Of a stretch of DNA of 64,000 nucleotides, positions 61,703 through 64,000 are shown in pieces. Position 1 is the first letter of the stretch. Each line of letters starts with the position of its first letter. Location of the stretch: the NCBI GenBank assembly GCA_946894095.1, contig OX335651.1:1758501-1822500 (forward strand), given 5' to 3'. The position numbers and the translations under genes are program-made. Origin of the DNA: Incurvaria masculella. Its lineage: Eukaryota > Arthropoda > Insecta > Lepidoptera > Incurvariidae. The notes beneath the pieces are model-generated. The model saw only the letters and a list, made by a program, of their open reading frames with translations, was not told the DNA's origin and made no database searches.

Positions 61703-62902
61703 AATATGTTGTATGTGTACGTACCTCGACGAAGCGGTTAACCATTCGAACTCTCATAACTTCGGTCAAATAATTTACCTACGCGTCTCAGAGAAGAATC
61801 CCCGTCGCCCATAGACATACACAAGAAAGCACACTTCTAACAAAGGCATACTTGTTTTATCACGGTCATCTTGACGGACCCGCCGCGCCCGTGAGAATAC
61901 ATTTTGGATACATCTACAAACGCTATAAAACGTAACGAAATCGGTGTCAGACGGAACATCAATCGCTGTGTTGTGCGATGTACAATATCTTGGCACGTAT
62001 TGTGTGCCGCTTACATATTGATGAGGCGGGACGACGCGTCACAACATGCTAGATGCGGTGCACAGATCGGCCATCTTGGTGGCGGAAGTTAAAACAAATG
62101 AATGTCGTCATAATTGTTTCCTACGCAGCAAAAACATACATATTTCATTATGCGATAAAGATAAATTAATATTTTGTATTTGAATTCAAAATTGTATATT
62201 ACATATTAAATTATTTCTACCTACTGTTCTGTAGGCAGAAATTATATTAATAACAACGATCGTTGTTTTTGTGTTTGTTGTAGAGACAGCACCACAACCA
62301 CATATTAAATTATAATTATTAAATAAAAATACATTAAACGGCTTACGCTATTTGTGTTATGGTAAAAGCCTTTTATATATCAGAATACTTGTGATGAATA
62401 AAATACGGGGTGTTTACGGGCATGGTCTATTACTTGGTGTATTGGGAGCAAAAAAAAAACGTTTTTTGCTCAAAATATATGATGGAATACCTGGGTAACA
62501 TTTGAATAAGAAGCCCGTTAACTGGATTAGGAAATACATAAAAAATACATTGCAGGTTTAAATTGTAAGTGAAATACGCAACTGTATCAACATAAAAAAG
62601 TGTTAAATAATATTGTTATCTGATCTGTGTTCTTGAGTAGTCGGTCGAACTATAGCCAGGTCTCTAGTAAATCAGACAATCGTCATGAGGAATTCGTTAC
62701 GGTATCCGTCGAATCGGTGCTGGCGCGATTGTTGTGAACCAGCTCAGGTTTAATATTTGTGTTAACAAATTTCTCTAACTCCGTTCTAACTGTACAGTCA
62801 GCAAACTGATCACGGCTTGGATTTCCCCGTATAAATAAGAAGGCCATATTTATTTCAATTATTGTTATTGGTTTACGTCACTGGTTGCTTAGCACACTTT
62901 TT
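61703..62902. other. Unassigned stretch
   Basis: About 1.2 kb; mildly CpG-rich near 61880-62090. No gene or repeat family recognised. Confidence 0.35.
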
Positions 62903-63664
62903 TTATTAAGCTGCACATGGATGGCTAATACCACATTCAAAGTAATGATATTTGCCCAACACACCGCATTCCCGAAGGAATTAGGTGCCATGCCAGGACG
63001 TTCCCTTTATGAGCACGGCTACTTTGAGCTGGATGGAAAATACGCACAATGTTTAACTGCCGCTTCGACTATATTTTCATTAAATGTGATGTTACCATAA
63101 GGTCGGCCCGTAAGCATCAGAAAATTTCGCCTCCCATACAAACGTAGTTTACTAATAATTTGGAAGCCACTATTCTAACATACATGATATTTGGTATCTA
63201 ATATTAGGCTAGAAATATCTGTGTCTGCATGATTTTGTTTTTTCGGTAAATGTATTCTGGGTCAAACCACAGAGAAAACAAAATTCGTATGAAGATTTTC
63301 TTTTTGCATTCATTTCATTCGATTTGGATTTTTTTAAAAAACAAAAGCATGCAGACACAGATATTTGTTACCTGATATTATATATTAAATTTCAATTCAA
63401 TTGGAATAGCGGTTTTCAAATGATTAGTAAACTACGTTTGTATGGGGAGCATAGCTTACGGGCCGTTCTTACCTAGTAAGGGAAGAGGACCTACAGTTTT
63501 GCATGGATTCCGAACCATGGAATAGCTCGCAATCGTGAAAAAAATACACTTATCAAACTCGGGAAGAGTAAGAAAATGGTGCAGGAACGGGCTGGGATTT
63601 GAACCCAGACCTCTGACATGCAAAGCAAGTCCGCACGCCACTAAGCTGCAATCCGTTAAGGCGC
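62903..63664 (-). mobile_element. SINE-A, tRNA-type head, split by a MITE
   Basis: Tail and body (GCACATGGATGGCTAATACC, GGTGCCATGCCAGGACG) at 62903-63097; the head (minus strand: CAGCTTAGTGGCGTGCGGAC, B box GGTTCAAATCC, then TGGTTCGGAATCCATG) at 63472-63664. The interruption is the MITE at 63098-63471. Confidence 0.88.
63098..63471. mobile_element. MITE nested in SINE-A
   Basis: TIRs TAAGGTCGGCCCGTAAGC (63098-63115) and GCTTACGGGCCGTTCTTA (63454-63471), with further inverted sequence (CATACAAACGTAGTTTACTA / TAGTAAACTACGTTTGTATG) close to each end. 374 bp, non-coding. Confidence 0.88.
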
Positions 63665-64000
63665 TAGGACTAGCCAACTACTCGCGCCATACAAATGCAC
63701 ATTATAACAAATGTAATAATATGTAGTGAAACGCTACAGCAAATACAAATAGAACTCCAGACTGATAATGGATTGTTAATATTTTTTTATTCCATCATTT
63801 ATTTAAATAATAATAAAAATAAAAAATCTGATTTTTCTCATTAGAAATCTGAAAGTAATTCGATTTCTAGATATAAGCAAAAACAGCATATATGCATAAA
63901 CAAAAAATTCCATTTGCTTTTAGATTTCTACATTTAGTCAAAAAAGTTCGGAAATGGACACCGTTTCCGCAATGTATTTTGTATAGAAAAAGGAAACATA
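63665..64000. other. Unassigned stretch
   Basis: AT-rich to the window edge, nothing recognised. Confidence 0.35.

Overview
This window looks like lepidopteran (moth or butterfly) chromosomal DNA. The evidence is the repeat content: CR1-like and RTE-like non-LTR retrotransposon ends with short-repeat tails, many copies of a roughly 300-bp GGAC/GTCC-microsatellite element typical of Lepidoptera, and a SINE family with tRNA-type and 5S-rRNA-type heads. These assignments rest on recalled family features, not on a database search. I see no host protein-coding gene that I can defend. Almost every ORF is retrotransposon-derived, a shadow of a SINE/MITE/minisatellite, or isolated. The window reads as a repeat-dense intergenic or intronic region.

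Families labelled here. (1) LINEs: a CR1-like element open to the left window edge (3-2498 coding, tail to 2917), a second truncated RT fragment (22375-23265), an interrupted RT fragment on the minus strand (60618-61630), an RNase H-type LINE C-terminus (58594-58983), two RTE-type C-termini (9921-10016, 15040-15216), and several orphan 3' ends. (2) GGAC-element (MINE/Helitron-like, class uncertain): about 20 full or partial copies, including a 253-bp-period tandem array at 12676-13300. (3) SINE-A: about 17 copies with one shared body and tail but two kinds of head. (4) SINE-B: three copies, one with a 73-nt tRNA cloverleaf. (5) TIR or foldback elements: TTAA element (4 copies), TIR-345 (4), TIR-600 (5), TIR-520 (2, inverted), hairpin element (3 plus a fragment), PAL-180 (2), an inverted-repeat element around a CpG-rich core (39256-40200) with a coreless relative (40852-41092), and several single-copy MITEs.

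Layout. 0-3 kb: CR1-like LINE. 3-11 kb: MITEs, SINE-A, hairpin element, RTE fragment. 11-14 kb: two inverted TTAA elements around a tandem GGAC array. 14-18 kb: RTE fragment, TIR-520, and TIR-345 between 243-bp direct repeats. 18-21 kb: SINE-A and nested GGAC/CR1 insertions. 22-25.4 kb: truncated RT LINE, a 42-bp x 10 minisatellite, inverted TIR-520. 25.8-36 kb: SINE-A cluster, GGAC copies, MITEs. 36-44 kb: foldback, TIR-600 copies, TIR-345, and the CpG-cored inverted repeat. 44-54 kb: SINE-B and GGAC copies. 54-64 kb: SINE-A, TIR-345, TIR-600 invaded by SINE-B with a 94-bp palindrome, LINE pieces, and a SINE-A split by a MITE.

Between the repeats are short CpG-rich patches (near 5.5, 6.7, 10.7, 11.7, 15.4, 21.9, 25.5, 27.95, 39.6, 41.4, 47.0 and 54.6 kb) that could be promoters, first exons or regulatory DNA of a host gene whose coding exons are not visible here.
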